Positions 61,540 to 64,000 of a DNA stretch of 64,000 bases are shown in pieces (position 1 is the first letter of the stretch; every line of letters starts with the position of its first letter). This DNA comes from Impatiens glandulifera (taxonomy: Eukaryota > Streptophyta > Magnoliopsida > Ericales > Balsaminaceae). The DNA lies in contig NC_061868.1 in NCBI RefSeq assembly GCF_907164915.1, positions 32,888,439-32,952,438 of the forward strand, given 5' to 3'. The translations under genes were made by a program, and so were the position numbers. The notes beneath the pieces are model-generated. The model ran no database searches. It saw only the letters and a list, made by a program, of their open reading frames with translations, and was not told where the DNA came from.

Positions 61540-61852
61540 ATTGAAAGGATCAGTGGCACCAATAGAGATATGGGTCTAACTATTGATGACAACTTCTGGA
61601 AAACGGTATGATAGAAATCCTGTTAGGGATTTATATCACTTTCTATTCTTCACAAACCTTTGCAAACACTTGAAGCAATTCAAGTGCGGAAACGTTTGCT
61701 TGGATTTGAAGCTAAAAACGAATAAAAGAATGAAGGACGGAATGTAAAAGACATAGAGAGATGTTTATGGATGTTTAGAGCAAAACTCTCCTACGCCACC
61801 CTTTCTTCCAACCACCGGAAGGATTCACTATACGTTTCTTTGAATCAAATGC

Positions 61853-63073
61853 TGTTAGGATCTAGGTCGCGGCTGGGGAACCGGGGTTGGCCGGTCAGCA
61901 CGTCTTACTCAAAGGTGGTGATTAATCCGGTTAGAGATTAATACCGGGGTTTCAATACTACACAAACTGTCACAAACCCTTGAACCGAGTTCAAGTGCGG
62001 AAGTGGTTTGTTTTAGGTTGAAGCAGCACACATACGAGATAGGCAGAACCGGATTTGAATAAGACAGGTTTGGAGATTGCTGGGTCGGTTTTGCAACTTA
62101 GTAATTCGCTTTAGGTGATGTTGAATCGGTTGGAGCGGGATTAGTAGGTTAGTGCAGATCGGTTAGAATGTAAAGCAGGCGGAAAGTAAATAACAAGACA
62201 GGTTTTTATGGATGTTCGGAGATGAAACTCCTACGTCACCCCTTCCTCTCGAAACCGCGAGAAGGATATTCATTAAGGAATACACAAATACAATCCGATC
62301 GAGACTTATTTTCTGCTCGATAACACCCGTACAATTTTAACCGAAATTGTAATTACTCTTCAAATAAACGCTTGAGCTCTTTAGAGAGATAGAACACGAT
62401 TTTTGACTTAGGCTGTAGAAAACTCTTAGAACTTGTAACCGCATTTATTCCTCTTCAGCTTCTTCTTTTATAGGTGAAATGTGCCAACGGTCACATTTCA
62501 TTTCCTTGAATCTGATTGGTTGAGCAGAGGTTCAGTGATTCAGACCTGGCGGTCTAGTCTTCAGACCTGGCGGTCTAGTTTTCTAGTGTGTAGATCAAAC
62601 TGGCTAGGTTTGTCTTTTACTTAATATGGCAATTGTCTGTTGGACAGTTGCCTGTACCTGGAAGATTGCCTTTTTGATTTATCCTGGAGTGGAAAGATCT
62701 TGTAGGACAATCTTCTACAGCCTGCAGACTGTCCTCAGACTTGTATGAATATGACAATACTAAGTCTGTTCCTTCGGTGTCATTCTCAATAGATACTCGA
62801 AGTATCTATTTGTACTGGTCGGTTGTTTATATTAACCGGATGACTTCCGGTTTTTCCATAGCTTCTGATTGACCGACTGTTCAATGATTCTGGCCTTCTG
62901 ATTTGACCGATCTTGTCTTTCTTGTTCGGTCAGGTTTTTGGTCGGTTTGATTGCTTGACCTGTTGAGTTTCTTAACCGGTTGAGTTCTTTGACCGGTTGA
63001 ATTCTTTACCTGTTCCTGCACAAGGGATTTGTTTTTGTTAAGTTTTATTTAACCGATCTAATTTTATCTAACA
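61853..63073 (-). repeat. 3' LTR of copia element E
   Basis: On the minus strand it starts TGTTAGATAAAATTAG (63073) and ends gatcctaaca (61853); 1221 bp. It is preceded by a polypurine tract, aaaaggggagaaat (63087-63074). No PBS follows it, so it is the 3' LTR of an element extending past the right edge. It is related to LTR C and carries two CAGACC-TGGC-GGTCTAG hairpins near 62543-62580. It is inserted in the LTR of element D. Confidence 0.85.
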
Positions 63074-63330
63074 ATTTCTCCCCTTTTGATTATTTTATTT
63101 AAAATATTCAAAATCATGTAAGAATGCAAATGTAGGCCGTTTTTGTTTTTAAAAGTTTATTTGGCCGGATTTTTGGAAACTGACTTGGGAGAATTTTTCG
63201 AAAAATTTTGGAAAATTTTGAGAAAAATTTTGAAATTTTTTATCTTTTACCTAAAATTTTTTCCCTTTTTGAATATTTTATTTGAAATATTCAAAACTTT
63301 GTAAGAATGCAAATGTATGCCGGTTTCCAA
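63074..63330 (-). repeat. PPT region of element E with a second PPT-like unit
   Basis: Two purine tracts, aaaaggggagaaat at the LTR and caaaaagggaaaaaa at about 63255-63270, are each preceded by gaatatttyaaataaaat and catttgcattcttac. Confidence 0.7.
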
Positions 63331-63458
63331 AAATCACTTTATATATATAAGAAATATAGTAAGGCAAAATACTATATATATAAAACCGAAATAAACATAA
63401 GTAAAGAAGGTAAATGAAGCCTCTATTTTTTCGATCTAGGCGGCAGGAATTTTTCCAG

Positions 63459-64000
63459 CTATTCATCGGTGGCCTTTCCCTTGACCGCTTGATCCGGCCT
63501 AGATGAGGATCCTCGACCGCCTGAGGTGCCGGTGAGAGGAGAGATCGGTTGACCGAACGATCTAATTGGAACCGCATTCAAACACCGCTGTCTTCTGAGC
63601 TGTGGCTCTAAATCTTCCTCGAGGTCTTCCTCGGCTTGCAAAACCGGGTTGAATTGAGGTTCAACAACCGTATCGGTAACTCTATCCAACAGTGTCGAGA
63701 TTTCCGCCCTTTTCTCAGCAGCCTTCCTCTTTCGTGTAACCGGAACGGAAGGGGAAGCAACCGCCTTGGACTTCTTGTGAGCCTTGGCGAACTTATTATA
63801 CGTTTCCTATTGGACCCTTAGCCTGGTAGCATCTTTGGCTTGTTGAGCCGCTATGGCCGGTGCACTGTTCTCTATATTTTGCAGATGTCCGGCTATGTTC
63901 GCATCTGCCGCTGCCGTTTCCTTCTGTATCCGGGTCTGTTCGTCCAGGGCATCTTGGAGCTTCTGAGCCGCGAGAGCATTCGCCTCCTCAAGTGCCTTAT
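63459..64000 (-). pseudogene. ORF3 of copia element E, C-terminal part, runs off the window
   Basis: Minus-strand frame from the window edge: KALEEANALAAQKLQDAL, then ADANIAGHLQNIENSAP and AIAAQQAKDATRLRVQ, a TAG at about 63807, then KAHKKSKAVASPSVPVT and an acidic/Ser-rich tail, RGSSSRPDQAVKGKATDE. It ends at 63459, before the PPT. The first part is a coiled coil. The position between pol and 3' LTR is that of ORF3 in element C, whose product stops earlier; whether the two are homologous over this part is not shown. Function is unknown. Confidence 0.6.

Larger units (their letters stand above)
59690..61852 (-). mobile_element. Copia element D: part of the 5' LTR, PBS and gag
   Basis: Minus-strand order is LTR end (61852-61542), PBS (61539-61526, TGGTATCAGAGCCC), and gag down to about 59817. 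Then comes a short tail with IWIPKGLIDRGPK, homologous to the gag-protease linker of element C. Pol is missing. The LTR is of family B, the same as the solo LTR at 33140-34843, and is interrupted at 61853 by element E. Confidence 0.82.

Overview
This is a plant nuclear window, almost certainly a eudicot. It is AT-rich, intron-containing and has no bacterial or organellar gene organisation. The clearest host gene is a small type I (M-gamma) MADS-box gene on the minus strand at 13926-14408. A broken fragment of a GRV2/KAM2-type gene lies at the left edge and a decayed tRNA-Gly copy lies near 2.5 kb. Nearly everything else is nested transposable elements, their relics and tandem repeats. An asterid host is only a guess, based on the type of extra ORF found in the copia elements.

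Layout. 1-620: GRV2-like pseudogene with retained introns. 1.9-5 kb: short repeats, tRNA-Gly relic, and a stretch with exon-like segments. 5.05-12.37 kb: a minus-oriented CACTA relic split by a 5'-truncated L1-type LINE (about 6.41-12.0 kb). 13.9-14.5 kb: MADS-box gene with a TATA box. 14.78-15.62 kb: hAT-type MITE. 17.06-18.08 kb: Ty3/gypsy relic on the minus strand. 18.42-35.2 kb: Sirevirus-like Ty1/copia element A. A is broken by a 4.9-kb CACTA element (20237-25157, TSD ACA) carrying captured MLO-like and Sel1-like gene pieces. It is also broken by a 2.5-kb PIF/Harbinger-type element (27507-30043, TSD TAA) filled with an inverted CACGTTTT-type array, and by a solo LTR of a second family (33140-34843, TSD GACTY) holding about 25 hairpins. 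35.38-43.5 kb: copia element C (LTR, PBS, gag, PR, INT, RT, RNase H, extra ORF3; no 3' LTR). 43.6-44.3 kb: degenerate repeats. 44.98-49.48 kb: a 1.49-kb tandem duplication feeding into a ~303-bp satellite whose unit carries tRNA-like A and B boxes. 49.5-59.7 kb: AT-rich DNA with a hAT-like element, a copia relic, a SINE-like fragment and a 449-bp hAT MITE with a perfect 8-bp TSD. 59.7-64 kb, minus strand: copia element D (gag plus part of its LTR), with the 3' LTR and ORF3 of another copia element (E) inserted in D's LTR.

The copia elements share one plan: an LTR starting TGTTRG or TGTTGG, an initiator-tRNA-Met PBS, gag with a CCHC knuckle, pol in the order PR-INT-RT-RH, a post-pol ORF3, and reiterated polypurine-tract/LTR-start units. 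That is the Sirevirus plan. Each LTR subfamily carries its own repeat or palindrome array. No copy looks autonomous, because every gag or pol frame is interrupted. The most unusual structures are the hairpin array in the solo LTR, the inverted CACGTTTT element, the gene-capturing CACTA element and the SINE-like satellite.
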